NCBI GenBank assembly: GCA_029551925.1
Contig: JAKPEO010000109.1
Location: 12,702-76,701, forward strand
Direction: 5' to 3'
DNA length: 64,000 nt
Source of the DNA: a bacterium
GTDB taxonomy: Bacteria > JAGOBX01
Below, in pieces: positions 33,681-42,904 of this stretch. Numbering within the stretch: position 1 is the first letter of the stretch; every line of letters begins with the position of its first letter. A program made the translations under genes and the position numbers. Below the pieces are notes generated by a model. That model did not search any database, was not told the DNA's origin, and worked only from the letters and a program-made list of their open reading frames with translations.

Positions 33681-35795
33681 ATGAACGAAAATAAAATTGA
33701 AACAAATAAAGAAGAAGCATATGAAGTAATACACTGCTTAGCGAATAATGGTTTCGAAGCGTATTTAGCTGGCGGCTGCGTGCGCGATGAATTATTGAAT
33801 AATGCGCCAAAAGATTATGATGTCGCCACAAATGCCAAACCTGCCGAAATAGAAAAAATATTTTCTAAAACTTTAAACTTTGCGAAAAAATACGGCGTGA
33901 TAATAGTATTTTTTTCAAAAACTAAAAAGACCGTGGAGGTCACGACATTCAGAAAAGATTTTGGCTATAAAGACGGCAGGCGACCTGATTATGTTGTGTT
34001 TGGCTCTTTGGAAGAGGATTATCAGCGCCGCGACTTTACAATCAATGCTTTATATAAAGATATTTTTAAAAATCAGATAATAGATTTTTGCGGCGGATTA
34101 GACGATATAAAAAATAAAATCGTGCGCTGCGTAGGCAATGCCGAAGAGCGTTTTAACGAAGATAAATTGCGGATTTTGCGCGCAGCGCGATTTGCCGGGA
34201 ATCTCGGATTTACAATAGAGCCGCAAACTTACAGCGCAGCCCAAAAATTCATCGGGCAATTTCAATGTGTAAGTTTTGAACGGATAAACGAAGAATTGAC
34301 AAAAATGTTCACGCGTAAAAATGCTGATTTATGTTTGAAAATTTTAGATGAAATAGGAATATTAAAAATAATATTGCCGGAGATTGCGGATTGCAAAGGC
34401 ATCAGCCAGCCGTTAGAATATCATCCGGAAGGCGATGTATTTGAGCATATTTTGAAAATGTTTGAATTTGCAAATTATCCGATCTCTAAAATATTAGCGT
34501 TTTCTATATTATTACACGATGTAGGTAAACCGCTGACTTATTCGCAGACAGATAGAATCAGGTTTAATGGCCACGATAGAAAAGGCGCGGAACTTGCTGA
34601 AAAAATTTTAAAGCGTTTGCGCTTTTCAAAAAAAGAAATTGCAATTATAAAAAATATAATAGCAAATCATATGAAATTTATTAATGTGCCAAAAATGAAA
34701 AGTAGCACAATACAGAAATTTGTATTATCAGAAAATTTTGATATTGAATTAGAACTGCATAGATTAGATTGTTTGGCGAGTCATCAAAAACTTGATACTT
34801 ATAATTTTTTAGTTGAAAAACGCAAAGAATTTGAATACTTGAAAAAACTGCCGAAACCTCTGATTACAGGAAAAAATTTAATTGATAACGGATTAAAGCC
34901 CGGGCCTATATTCAAAAAAATTTTGAATGATGTTTATAATTGGCAATTAGAAAATAAAATAGAAGACAAACAGCGCGCACTTGATTATTTAAAAAACATT
35001 ATTTCAGAAAAATCTAAAAAAGATAATAATGAAAAGTTCCATAATTATTTGATTGATATTTTGCAAGTAAAAAAAGAAAGTATTAGCAAAATAAAAATTG
35101 AAAGTGTAAATCAAAAACAAGAAAAACGCAGTATATTGAAAATTTTTGAAAATAAACGAACGCCTGTGATTATCGCAGAAATAAAAAAAGCATCGCCATC
35201 ATTAGGAATAATTGCCGATGATTTTAATTTTGAAAATATTTTTGAAGTTTATAATACGCATAAAGCAGTTGACGCCGTATCTATTCTAACGGAAGAAAAA
35301 TTTTTTCATGGAAATATCGAATATATAAAACAAGCAAACAAAACAAGCGTCAAACCGCTATTACGCAAAGATTTTATAATTGACGAAAAACAAATATACG
35401 AGACAGCGTCAAGCGGCGCTGATTTATTGCTGTTAATAGCAAGTATTTTAACAGAATATGAATATAAACATTTTTATGAATTAGGCAAATCATTAGGGCT
35501 GGAGATAATCACAGAAATTCATACGCTTGAAGAATTGAAGATGGTCGAAAAATATTCGCCTGAAATTATTGGGATAAATAACCGTAATTTAAAAACATTT
35601 AAAGTTGACTTGACAATAAGCGAAGAATTATTAAAATATTTGAAACGCCGTCAAATAGTTATTTCAGAAAGCGGTATAAAATCTGCTGATGATATAAAAA
35701 AATTGTTTCAATTAGGCGCGCGCGGTTTTTTAATTGGCGAACTAATTATGAAAAATAAAAACATTCATCAAATTTTGGATAATATTACACTTTAA
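33681..35795 (+). CDS. trpC: Fusion: CCA-adding/poly(A) polymerase + indole-3-glycerol phosphate synthase
   Basis: This 704-residue protein combines two unrelated enzymes. Residues 1-445 are a class II tRNA nucleotidyltransferase. It has AYLAGGCVRDELL and PKDYDVATNAKP (nucleotidyl-transfer Asp pair), RRDFTINAL, FNEDKLRILRAARFA, and an HD domain with LLHDVGKPLTY and an HD-type 'NGHDRKGAELA'. Residues about 480-704 are TrpC. It keeps every catalytic residue region: AEIKKASPS, LLRKDFIID, ITEIHTLEEL, GINNRNLKTF and VISESGI. TrpC closes the indole ring in tryptophan synthesis. No other trp gene is near. tRNA-Gly at 42101 lacks an encoded CCA, so CCA addition is needed in this organism. The gene starts six bases after sprA. 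Confidence 0.92.
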   Translation: MNENKIETNKEEAYEVIHCLANNGFEAYLAGGCVRDELLNNAPKDYDVATNAKPAEIEKIFSKTLNFAKKYGVIIVFFSKTKKTVEVTTFRKDFGYKDGRRPDYVVFGSLEEDYQRRDFTINALYKDIFKNQIIDFCGGLDDIKNKIVRCVGNAEERFNEDKLRILRAARFAGNLGFTIEPQTYSAAQKFIGQFQCVSFERINEELTKMFTRKNADLCLKILDEIGILKIILPEIADCKGISQPLEYHPEGDVFEHILKMFEFANYPISKILAFSILLHDVGKPLTYSQTDRIRFNGHDRKGAELAEKILKRLRFSKKEIAIIKNIIANHMKFINVPKMKSSTIQKFVLSENFDIELELHRLDCLASHQKLDTYNFLVEKRKEFEYLKKLPKPLITGKNLIDNGLKPGPIFKKILNDVYNWQLENKIEDKQRALDYLKNIISEKSKKDNNEKFHNYLIDILQVKKESISKIKIESVNQKQEKRSILKIFENKRTPVIIAEIKKASPSLGIIADDFNFENIFEVYNTHKAVDAVSILTEEKFFHGNIEYIKQANKTSVKPLLRKDFIIDEKQIYETASSGADLLLLIASILTEYEYKHFYELGKSLGLEIITEIHTLEELKMVEKYSPEIIGINNRNLKTFKVDLTISEELLKYLKRRQIVISESGIKSADDIKKLFQLGARGFLIGELIMKNKNIHQILDNITL

Positions 35796-35816
35796 AATAA
35801 TAAATAAGAAAAAAAT

Positions 35817-37856
35817 ATGAAAAAATTATTGATTTTAATTTTATCTTTTTTATTTTTTTATAACATCGAAATTTTTTCTTATCAACTAATCAACAACACT
35901 TTCAAGCCAGGACAACAAAAATTAACTGGAATAAAAAATAAAGATTTAGACCAACCGATAATAGTCAAATTAACAGATAAAGAAGGTAAACCGGTAATAA
36001 ACGAACCGATTTATTTTTCGATTTATAAAACGCCGAGCAAAGCAAACGGTCATAATTTAAGCGATACGATTGTTTATACAGATACTAATGGTATTGCGCA
36101 GACATATTTTAAATTAGGTGATAAGGAAGGCAACTATTTGCTTTTAATTTCCTCTAAATTAACTCCGCAAAAAAATATAATTTTAGAAATTGAATCATTA
36201 AGTAAATGGTGGATAACTATTACCATAGTTGCGTTATTAGGTGGACTTGCTTTATTTTTATATGGAATGGATTTAATGGGCAAGGGCTTGACAAAATATG
36301 GTGGCGCGCAATTATCTGGAATTTTGCGAAAATTAACAGCAAATAGATTTTTAGGTGTGATTGTCGGGGCAATAGTCACAGCTATTATTCAATCTTCATC
36401 TGCTACGACAGTTATAGTAGTTGGTTTTATTAATGCTGGTTTAATGACATTATCACAATCAATAGGTATAATATTAGGCGCTAATATCGGAACAACTATC
36501 ACAGCGCAAATAGTGGCATTCAAATTGACTGATTACGCTTTATTATTTATAGCAATTGGTTTTGCGTTTTTATTTATTGGCAAAGAAAATAGAACTAAAT
36601 ATATAGGCGAAATAATTTTGGGCTTTGGTATTTTATTTTATGGCATAAAAATTATGGGCGAAGTAATGGAGCCGTTTAGATACTATCAGCCGTTTATCGA
36701 ATATATGCATTCGCTTGAAAATCCAGTTACTGGCATTTTAGTAGGAATGATATTTACTGCTATTATTCAATCGTCATCAGCGGCAACGGGCGTATTTATT
36801 GCGCTCGCTTTTCAAGGTATGCTCACTTTAAAAGCCGCGATTCCTTTAACTTTTGGCGCTAACATCGGGACTTGCGTAACTGCTATGCTCGCGTCAATGA
36901 ATGCTAATCGCGAAGCGAAACGCGCAGCATTAGCGCATATTTTATTTAATGTATTAAGCACGATTATATTTTTTCCGTTTTTTGACCATTATGAAAGATT
37001 GATAGAATATATATCTTTTAACGGTATCCATGCTCTAAATCCGCAAGACATTGCAAACTATGTTCCTCGACAAATAGCGCATGCACATTCTATTGCTAAA
37101 ATAATTGCTGTTATTTTATTTTTGCCGTTCACTAATATTCTTGCTAAATTCTGCATATGGATACTACCTTATAATAAAAATGAAAAGAAAGTGACTACTA
37201 AATTTCTTGACGAGAAAGTTTTGTTATTTCCAGAAACTGCGCTTTCTTTGTCAAAACGTGAAATTATAAGAGTGGCGTTTTCTACTAAAAAAATGTTTGA
37301 TAATGCTATGATTGCTATTGAAACAAAAGATATTGAATTAATTAATCAAGTAATAAAATACGATGATAAAATTGATTATTTAGAAGATATTATAAAAAGA
37401 TATTTAATGCAAATAGGGAAAACTCAATTAACAGAACAACAAGCAAAAATGCAGATTTCTTACTTGTATATTACCGAACACATTGAACATATAGCTGATA
37501 TTATTTATAAAGAAATGATGAAATTAATCCAAAAGATGATTGATAAAAAAATCAAATTTTATAGTAAAGATTTAAAAAATTTAATGGAATATCATAAATT
37601 AACAGAACAAATTTTTCAAAAATTATTTACGGAATGGGAAAAAGAAAATTTATCTGTGGTTGATGAGATTATCTCTCTAAAAAATCAATCTATTAAATTA
37701 GAAAATACTATTAAAAAAGAACATTATAACTATATCTTTGAAAATATTCAGGAGGCGCTTGATACTGATTCGATAGTCCTCGATCTTATAAATTGTTATA
37801 GACAAATAAATTCGAAATTAGCATCAATCGCATTTATTTTAAAAGGAGATTTGTAA
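35817..37856 (+). CDS. Na+/phosphate cotransporter family protein with Ig-like and PhoU domains
   Basis: This is a 679-residue inner-membrane protein. A signal peptide or first helix (about 1-20) precedes an extracytoplasmic Ig-like domain (about 35-120, with VKLTDKEGKPVINEPIYFS). About eight to nine membrane helices (about 135-450) carry the paired Na/Pi cotransporter signatures IIQSSSATTV and IIQSSSAATG and the GANIGTTITA and GANIGTCVTA motifs. A PhoU-like helical domain (about 485-670) ends the protein. The family imports phosphate or a related anion with sodium, and PhoU parts are regulatory. The added Ig-like domain is unusual. It lies 21 bases after the CCA-TrpC gene in the same run. 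Confidence 0.88.
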   Translation: MKKLLILILSFLFFYNIEIFSYQLINNTFKPGQQKLTGIKNKDLDQPIIVKLTDKEGKPVINEPIYFSIYKTPSKANGHNLSDTIVYTDTNGIAQTYFKLGDKEGNYLLLISSKLTPQKNIILEIESLSKWWITITIVALLGGLALFLYGMDLMGKGLTKYGGAQLSGILRKLTANRFLGVIVGAIVTAIIQSSSATTVIVVGFINAGLMTLSQSIGIILGANIGTTITAQIVAFKLTDYALLFIAIGFAFLFIGKENRTKYIGEIILGFGILFYGIKIMGEVMEPFRYYQPFIEYMHSLENPVTGILVGMIFTAIIQSSSAATGVFIALAFQGMLTLKAAIPLTFGANIGTCVTAMLASMNANREAKRAALAHILFNVLSTIIFFPFFDHYERLIEYISFNGIHALNPQDIANYVPRQIAHAHSIAKIIAVILFLPFTNILAKFCIWILPYNKNEKKVTTKFLDEKVLLFPETALSLSKREIIRVAFSTKKMFDNAMIAIETKDIELINQVIKYDDKIDYLEDIIKRYLMQIGKTQLTEQQAKMQISYLYITEHIEHIADIIYKEMMKLIQKMIDKKIKFYSKDLKNLMEYHKLTEQIFQKLFTEWEKENLSVVDEIISLKNQSIKLENTIKKEHYNYIFENIQEALDTDSIVLDLINCYRQINSKLASIAFILKGDL

Positions 37857-37873
37857 ACTTTACTGTTCAAAAA

Positions 37874-38842
37874 ATGAATGAATTTCAGTTAATTGATTAT
37901 ATAAAAAAACTTGGTTCTGCAAAAATACGCGAATCTTCGCAGAATAATTTAGTCAAAGGTATCGGCGACGACGCGGCAGTCATAAAAATTAAAAAAAATA
38001 AATTTTATTTGATTACTACTGATGCATTAATTGAAAATGTTCATTTTTCATTAGACACTATTACTCTTTATAATCTCGGATATAAATCTGTAATTGTTAA
38101 TGTCAGTGATATTTTATCAAAAAACGGGCTGCCACTGTATTTATTGGGTTCTATCAATATCCCGCCAAAAATAAAAAATATCCACCAATTTATTAAAGGC
38201 ATAAATGATGCTTGCAAGAAATATAATATTACTTTAATTGGCGGCGATACGACATCATCAAAAAATGATTTTTGCATATCATTAACTTTAATCGGCGAAA
38301 CAAATAAAGCGCTATATCGCAGTGGTTATATTGAAAACGGCGATTTAATTTGCGTATCTAATACAGTGGGGTTATCTGGCGCTGGATTTTATGCGCTTAA
38401 TGAGTTAAACAAATATCAAAAAAAAAAATTTAAAAAAGCTATTGCGCATCATCAAAAGCCGCAGTTATTGAAACAGTCAATTTACAAACAAATTACTAAA
38501 ATCGCCAAATGCGGTATGGATAACAGCGACGGCTTGTTTTTTTCAGTTTGCGAATTATGCGAACAATCGCAATGCGGCTGCGAATTGTATTTTGACCGCA
38601 TACCGATTCATTATGAAACAAAAAAAATAGCGGAATTATTAAATATTAAAATTGAAGATATTATTAATTTCGGTGAAGATTATAATTTTGTCGGAATACT
38701 ACCTAAATCTTCAAACAAAATTATTGAAGCAAATAAAAATATAATTAAAATAATTGGAATAGTGACTAATAGAAAAAATAAATATTTAATCAAAGATAAT
38801 AAAAAATTAGAACTTTTGAAAAAGGGCTATGAGCATAAATGA
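37874..38842 (+). CDS. thiL: Thiamine-monophosphate kinase
   Basis: This enzyme phosphorylates thiamine monophosphate to the active diphosphate, the last step of thiamine synthesis. The 322 residues show the N-terminal GIGDDAAVIKI metal/ATP motif, TTDALIENVHF, the ISD..KNG-type SDILSKNGLP segment, LIGGDTTSS and MDNSDGLFFSV (the 'D-x-SDGL' motif). Family length is 310-330. It overlaps queH by four bases (ATGA). No other thi gene is near. Confidence 0.93.
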   Translation: MNEFQLIDYIKKLGSAKIRESSQNNLVKGIGDDAAVIKIKKNKFYLITTDALIENVHFSLDTITLYNLGYKSVIVNVSDILSKNGLPLYLLGSINIPPKIKNIHQFIKGINDACKKYNITLIGGDTTSSKNDFCISLTLIGETNKALYRSGYIENGDLICVSNTVGLSGAGFYALNELNKYQKKKFKKAIAHHQKPQLLKQSIYKQITKIAKCGMDNSDGLFFSVCELCEQSQCGCELYFDRIPIHYETKKIAELLNIKIEDIINFGEDYNFVGILPKSSNKIIEANKNIIKIIGIVTNRKNKYLIKDNKKLELLKKGYEHK

Positions 38843-39366
38843 AAAAAAAATGTTTGCTGCATATTTGTTGCGCGCCGTGCGCTACTCAAACTATCGAATG
38901 TTTGAATTCTGAATATAGTATCACCGGCTATTTTTATAATCCTAATATCGAGCCGCTCGCCGAATATAATTTGAGATTAGATGCATTATTTAAATTAAAT
39001 TCTATTGTAAATATCGATTTATTTATCGGAGATTATGATAATAGATATTGGCGTAAAGTGATTAAAGGTTTTGAAAATGATAAAGAAGGAGGTAAACGCT
39101 GCGAATTGTGTATTGATTTAAGATTAAAAAACGCTGCGTATTTTGCTTCCGCATTAAAAATAAAATATTATACTACTACTTTGTCTATTAGTCCGTATAA
39201 AAATTATGAATTAATAAAAACACTTGGAGAGCAATACGCAAAAGAATATAATATTGTTTTTATTGCCGAAGATTTCAAAAAAAACGGCGGCTATAAAAAA
39301 AGTATTGAACTTTCAAAAAAATATGAATTATACAGGCAAAAATATTGCGGCTGTAAAATACAATAA
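38839..39366 (+). CDS. queH: Epoxyqueuosine reductase QueH
   Basis: This 175-residue protein of the former DUF208 family reduces epoxyqueuosine to queuosine in tRNA, in place of the cobalamin-dependent QueG. Characteristic cysteines are in place: ICCAPC (about 9-14), KRCELC with a following DLR (about 85-95), and the C-terminal YRQKYCGC. The FKKNGGYKKSIELSKKYELY block before it is also typical. It overlaps thiL by four bases and lies two bases before cinA. No other queuosine genes are in the window. Confidence 0.95.
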   Translation: MKKKCLLHICCAPCATQTIECLNSEYSITGYFYNPNIEPLAEYNLRLDALFKLNSIVNIDLFIGDYDNRYWRKVIKGFENDKEGGKRCELCIDLRLKNAAYFASALKIKYYTTTLSISPYKNYELIKTLGEQYAKEYNIVFIAEDFKKNGGYKKSIELSKKYELYRQKYCGCKIQ

Positions 39367-39368
39367 TT

Positions 39369-40604
39369 ATGAATGCTGAAATTATAAATATCGGAAATGA
39401 ATTATTATTAGGCGATACATTAAATACTAATGCTCAATATTTGTCGCAGAAATTAACGGAATTAGCAATACAAGTGAATTATCATACGACTGTTAGCGAT
39501 GACGAAGAAAAATTACTGCAATTATTGAACATCTCCCAACAACGTTCAGATATTATAATTTTGACCGGCGGTTTAGGCCCTACGCCAGATGATTTAACAA
39601 AAGAAACGCTTACAAAATTTCTTAATAAAAAATTAATATTACATCATCCCACTCTCAATAAAATCAAAAAATATTTTCAAAAAATAAAATTTCAAATGCC
39701 TTCAGTGAATAAAAAACAAGCGTATTTTCCAGAAAATTCTATAATTTTAGAAAATCAAAACGGCACTGCGCCTGGCTGTATAATAGAAGAACAAAATAGA
39801 ATTTTTGTAGTGTTGCCGGGCCCGCCGCGCGAATTGATTCCGATGTTTGAAAATGTTATTAATTTCTTAAAAAAAAAAATAAAAGGTCCGCGGCTTTATG
39901 TTAGACAATTAAAATGTTTAGGACTTGGCGAAAGCGCGATAGCCGAAAAAATTAAGAAATTTTTAAATTTAACTAATCCGTATATTGCAACTTACGCCAA
40001 ACAAGATTGTATATTGATAAAAATAATGTATCGCTCAGAGTCAGAGAAAAAAGCGCTGCCAGCGATTAATTCGTTTAAAAAAAAAATAAAAAAAATACTT
40101 GGAAATATTGTATTTACTGATGATGACAAAAATATTGAAGATGTAGTAGCAGAATTATTAATTTCAAAAAATGAAACTATTGCTATTGCCGAGTCTTGCA
40201 CAGGCGGATTAGTTACATCAAAATTAGTCAATTATCCAGGAATATCGAAGGTATTAGTTGAAGCCGTAGTTGTATATAGCAATATTTCAAAAATTAGAAG
40301 ATTAGGAGTAAAAGAAAAAACAATTATAAAACACGGCGCTGTTAGCAAACAAACAGCAAAAGAAATGGCGCTCGGCATAAAAAATACCGCATCAGCAGAT
40401 ATAGGTATATCTATTACTGGTATTGCAGGTCCAGCAGGCGGTTCAAAAACTAAACCTGTTGGCTTAGTGTATTTCGGATTGGCAATACAAAATAAAGTAT
40501 TTACATATAAATATATTTTTAACGGCAACAGACAAACTATCAGACAGCGCGCAGCTTTGACTATTCTCAATATTTTACGCTTGCATTTATTAGAAGCAAA
40601 TTAA
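39369..40604 (+). CDS. cinA: CinA-like protein (nicotinamide-nucleotide amidase)
   Basis: This 411-residue protein has the full two-domain CinA form. The N-terminal domain (about 1-170) carries NIGNELLLGDTLNTNAQYL and ILTGGLGPTPDDLTKE, as in COG1058 pyrophosphatases that hydrolyse ADP-ribose. The C-terminal domain (about 255-411) carries AIAESCTGGLVTSKLV and the ITGIAGPAGGSKTKPVGLVY signature of pyridine-nucleotide deamidase, which recycles NMN. It is in a tight operon between queH and a membrane protein whose start codon abuts its stop. Confidence 0.95.
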   Translation: MNAEIINIGNELLLGDTLNTNAQYLSQKLTELAIQVNYHTTVSDDEEKLLQLLNISQQRSDIIILTGGLGPTPDDLTKETLTKFLNKKLILHHPTLNKIKKYFQKIKFQMPSVNKKQAYFPENSIILENQNGTAPGCIIEEQNRIFVVLPGPPRELIPMFENVINFLKKKIKGPRLYVRQLKCLGLGESAIAEKIKKFLNLTNPYIATYAKQDCILIKIMYRSESEKKALPAINSFKKKIKKILGNIVFTDDDKNIEDVVAELLISKNETIAIAESCTGGLVTSKLVNYPGISKVLVEAVVVYSNISKIRRLGVKEKTIIKHGAVSKQTAKEMALGIKNTASADIGISITGIAGPAGGSKTKPVGLVYFGLAIQNKVFTYKYIFNGNRQTIRQRAALTILNILRLHLLEAN

Positions 40605-41246
40605 ATGAACTACCAAAAAAAAATCAGATTATTAAATGTTTTATTTTTATCTGTGATTTTAATAATTTTCACTAATCAAATTTCTACTTTTATTTTTTTT
40701 GCGCTGCTTATTTTATTTGTGGTTTTTTATGAAAAAATTAAAGTGAACAAATTATTTTCAAAGTTTTGGCTTTTTGCAATTTCATCGATTTTAATTGCGG
40801 TGACATCTTATTATTTTAAAAATTTTGTCAATTATGATTGGAAATTGCCAATATTGAAATATATGTTTTTGATTATAACTTCAAAGTTAATTAATCTTAC
40901 AATTGACGAAAATATATTTTTTGCGGTAATCGAAAAATATATAAATTTTCTGCCGATCAGTAAAACTAAAAAAAACAATATTTTTGAAATTTTCGCGACA
41001 AGTTATTCGGTTGTTAGCGCGATTATTTTATCAGACAAATTGAAGTTTAGATTAAACGGAAAATTAATCGAGAGTTTTGCTGATTATCTGAAAAGAATCG
41101 AAATGGAAATTGATAAATTTTTGGAACAAAAAAATAATATTGTCAATCCGCAAATTAAATTATATTCTTTTTATGATTTGATAATTTTAATTATTTTTTT
41201 ATGCTGGTGGTGCGAACTTGAATATTCTGTGTTCGGTATCGTATGA
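40605..41246 (+). CDS. Unknown membrane protein upstream of truA
   Basis: I do not recognise this 213-residue protein. Hydrophobic helices lie at about residues 9-26, 27-42, 52-69, 82-97, 127-142 and 188-206, and a charged helical stretch (about 145-180) contains ESFADYLKRIEMEIDKFLEQ. In Firmicutes, truA is preceded by the ECF transporter T component (EcfT). The topology and size are broadly compatible with a very diverged EcfT, but the usual Ala-Arg-Gly coupling motifs are not seen. It abuts cinA and overlaps truA by 29 bases. Confidence 0.6.
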   Translation: MNYQKKIRLLNVLFLSVILIIFTNQISTFIFFALLILFVVFYEKIKVNKLFSKFWLFAISSILIAVTSYYFKNFVNYDWKLPILKYMFLIITSKLINLTIDENIFFAVIEKYINFLPISKTKKNNIFEIFATSYSVVSAIILSDKLKFRLNGKLIESFADYLKRIEMEIDKFLEQKNNIVNPQIKLYSFYDLIILIIFLCWWCELEYSVFGIV

Positions 41247-41949
41247 CGGTTTTGAATTCAGCGGCTGGCAGAAACAGCCTAATAAAATTACAATACAGGA
41301 AACTATTGAAAATGCTCTATCGCAAATTTATAACCAAAATATTAATATAGTCGGCGCAGGCAGAACTGATTCAGGCGTGCATTCGTTCCGCAATTATTTT
41401 AATTTTAAAATTAATGATAATAAAATTCCACTCGAAAAAATACCAATAGTCATAAATAATCAATTACCTAAATCTATACGAATTATAGACGCCAAACTTG
41501 TAAGCGATGATTTCAGCGCGCGCTATAATGCGACTCGCAGAATTTACGAATATTATATTGAGCAAACTCCGCCAACGCCATTTTTAAGAAATTATCGGAT
41601 GTTTTATGAAAAATATTTAGATGTTCAAAAAATGAACGAAGCGGCGAAATACTTGATTGGCGAATATGATTTTTCGGCATTTAAAGCGTCAGACTGCGAT
41701 TCTAAAACGCAAATAAGACAGGTGTTTGACGCGTATGTCAAAAAATCGGAAAATACCATTATTTTTCATATTGAAGCAAATGCTTTTTTAAAAAATATGG
41801 TTAGAATAATTGTTGGGACATTATTGAATATCGGCGCAGGTAAACAATCGATTGATTATATAGATTTTTTGATTAAATCGCGCGAGCGTGTGCGCGCTGG
41901 CAAGACAGTAGAGCCAAATGGATTGTTTTTAATAGATGTTATTTTTTAG
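41218..41949 (+). CDS. truA: tRNA pseudouridine(38-40) synthase TruA
   Basis: This enzyme isomerises uridines 38-40 in the tRNA anticodon arm. The 243 residues show SYDGFEFSGWQKQP, the catalytic Asp in VGAGRTDSGVHS (about 45-56), RRIYEYYI and FLKNMVRIIVGTLLNIG. Family length is 240-270. The only start that keeps the conserved N-terminus is a TTG codon at 41218, with a GGTGG sequence before it. It overlaps the preceding membrane gene by 29 bases. It closes the eight-gene run that begins with sprA. Confidence 0.95.
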   Translation: MNILCSVSYDGFEFSGWQKQPNKITIQETIENALSQIYNQNINIVGAGRTDSGVHSFRNYFNFKINDNKIPLEKIPIVINNQLPKSIRIIDAKLVSDDFSARYNATRRIYEYYIEQTPPTPFLRNYRMFYEKYLDVQKMNEAAKYLIGEYDFSAFKASDCDSKTQIRQVFDAYVKKSENTIIFHIEANAFLKNMVRIIVGTLLNIGAGKQSIDYIDFLIKSRERVRAGKTVEPNGLFLIDVIF

Positions 41950-41992
41950 ATGTTTCTGATTGTTTGCATTAAAATTTAAAAAAAATTGTGAA

Positions 41993-42024
41993 TTGACAAT
42001 TTTAAGGAAGTATGATAATATAAT
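41993..42024 (+). promoter_or_regulatory. Promoter of tRNA-Gly
   Basis: A consensus TTGACA (41993-41998) is followed by overlapping -10 candidates GATAAT (42014-42019, 15-base spacer) and TATAAT (42019-42024, 20-base spacer). It lies about 80 bases before the tRNA. Confidence 0.55.
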
Positions 42025-42100
42025 ATGTTTTATGTTAATTGAATACAATAATTGATTATAATTTTTTGCGGAGAGATTATTTTAAGATACAAAAAAAAGC

Positions 42101-42172
42101 GCGGGCGTAGTTCAGGGGTAGAACGTCAGCTTCCCAAGCTGAATGTCGTGGGTTCAATTCCCATCGCCCGCT
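42101..42172 (+). tRNA. tRNA-Gly (anticodon CCC)
   Basis: The acceptor stem pairs GCGGGCG with CGCCCGC, the anticodon stem TCAGC/GCTGA holds loop TTCCCAA (anticodon CCC, reading GGG), and the T arm contains GGTTCAATTCC. The discriminator base is T, as in bacterial tRNA-Gly. The next bases are CGA, so the 3' CCA is not encoded and must be added by a CCA-adding enzyme. Confidence 0.95.
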
Positions 42173-42233
42173 CGAAGCGTCTGACAAATATTAGAGTTAT
42201 AGATTTAAAATTTTTTAAGGAGTAGTGGTAGTT

Positions 42234-42875
42234 ATGTTAACGAAATATAAATATGTATTTATGTTAGGGCGACCGGGCTGTGGAAAATCAGCGGTTTATC
42301 GTAAATTAGAAAAAAGATTAAAGGAAGAAAATTTAGCGAGTTCATTTGAACGAGTTGATGATTTTCCAAAATTATGGAATAAATTTGTAACAGACGATAA
42401 ATTACAAAAAGAAGGCAAGCCTCGTGTGTATTCCAGACCGACAGACGATGGCGGTTATAAAGTGACAAATGATGCTGTATGGAATGATATATTAAAAGAA
42501 GTGAACGCTGATATTTTAAAGATAAATAAAGGCGCTGGACATATAGTATTTATTGAATTTTCTCGTTCTAATTATATTGAAGCGCTTTCAAATTTTGACA
42601 AAAAGATATTGGCTAATTGCTTGGCAATTTATATAGATGTATCTTTTGAAATATGCTGGCAGCGTAATGTAGCGCGTCATGAAGCTGCGCTCGCAGCAGG
42701 CGGTGACGATCATTTAGTATCGCGCGAAGAGATGGAGGCGACATATTTGTATGATGACAAAGAAAAATTGCTGAAAATCAAAGAATATCCGGTAGTAGTG
42801 ATAAATAACGAAGCGCAGGGCGAAGAACATTTGGATACGCAAGTAGAAAAGGTTATTGAATTTTTAAAAAAATAA
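42234..42875 (+). CDS. P-loop NTPase, kinase-like
   Basis: This is a 213-residue soluble protein with a Walker A GRPGCGKSAV (about 10-19) near the N-terminus, in a layout like adenylate/nucleoside kinases. Other visible parts are a FERVDDFPKLW stretch, a Walker-B-like HIVFIEFSR, an AIYIDVSFEICWQRNV strand-helix with a possible catalytic Arg, and an ARHEAALAAGGDDH lid-like loop. It is not a typical Adk, Cmk or Tmk, and the substrate is unknown. I choose the ATG at 42234 with AAGGAG 11 bases upstream over an in-frame GTG at 42225 that lies too close to it. It lies after tRNA-Gly and before a gene for a putative polynucleotide kinase. Confidence 0.7.
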   Translation: MLTKYKYVFMLGRPGCGKSAVYRKLEKRLKEENLASSFERVDDFPKLWNKFVTDDKLQKEGKPRVYSRPTDDGGYKVTNDAVWNDILKEVNADILKINKGAGHIVFIEFSRSNYIEALSNFDKKILANCLAIYIDVSFEICWQRNVARHEAALAAGGDDHLVSREEMEATYLYDDKEKLLKIKEYPVVVINNEAQGEEHLDTQVEKVIEFLKK

Positions 42876-42904
42876 AATATAATAACAAATTAATAAAAAA
42901 GCTG

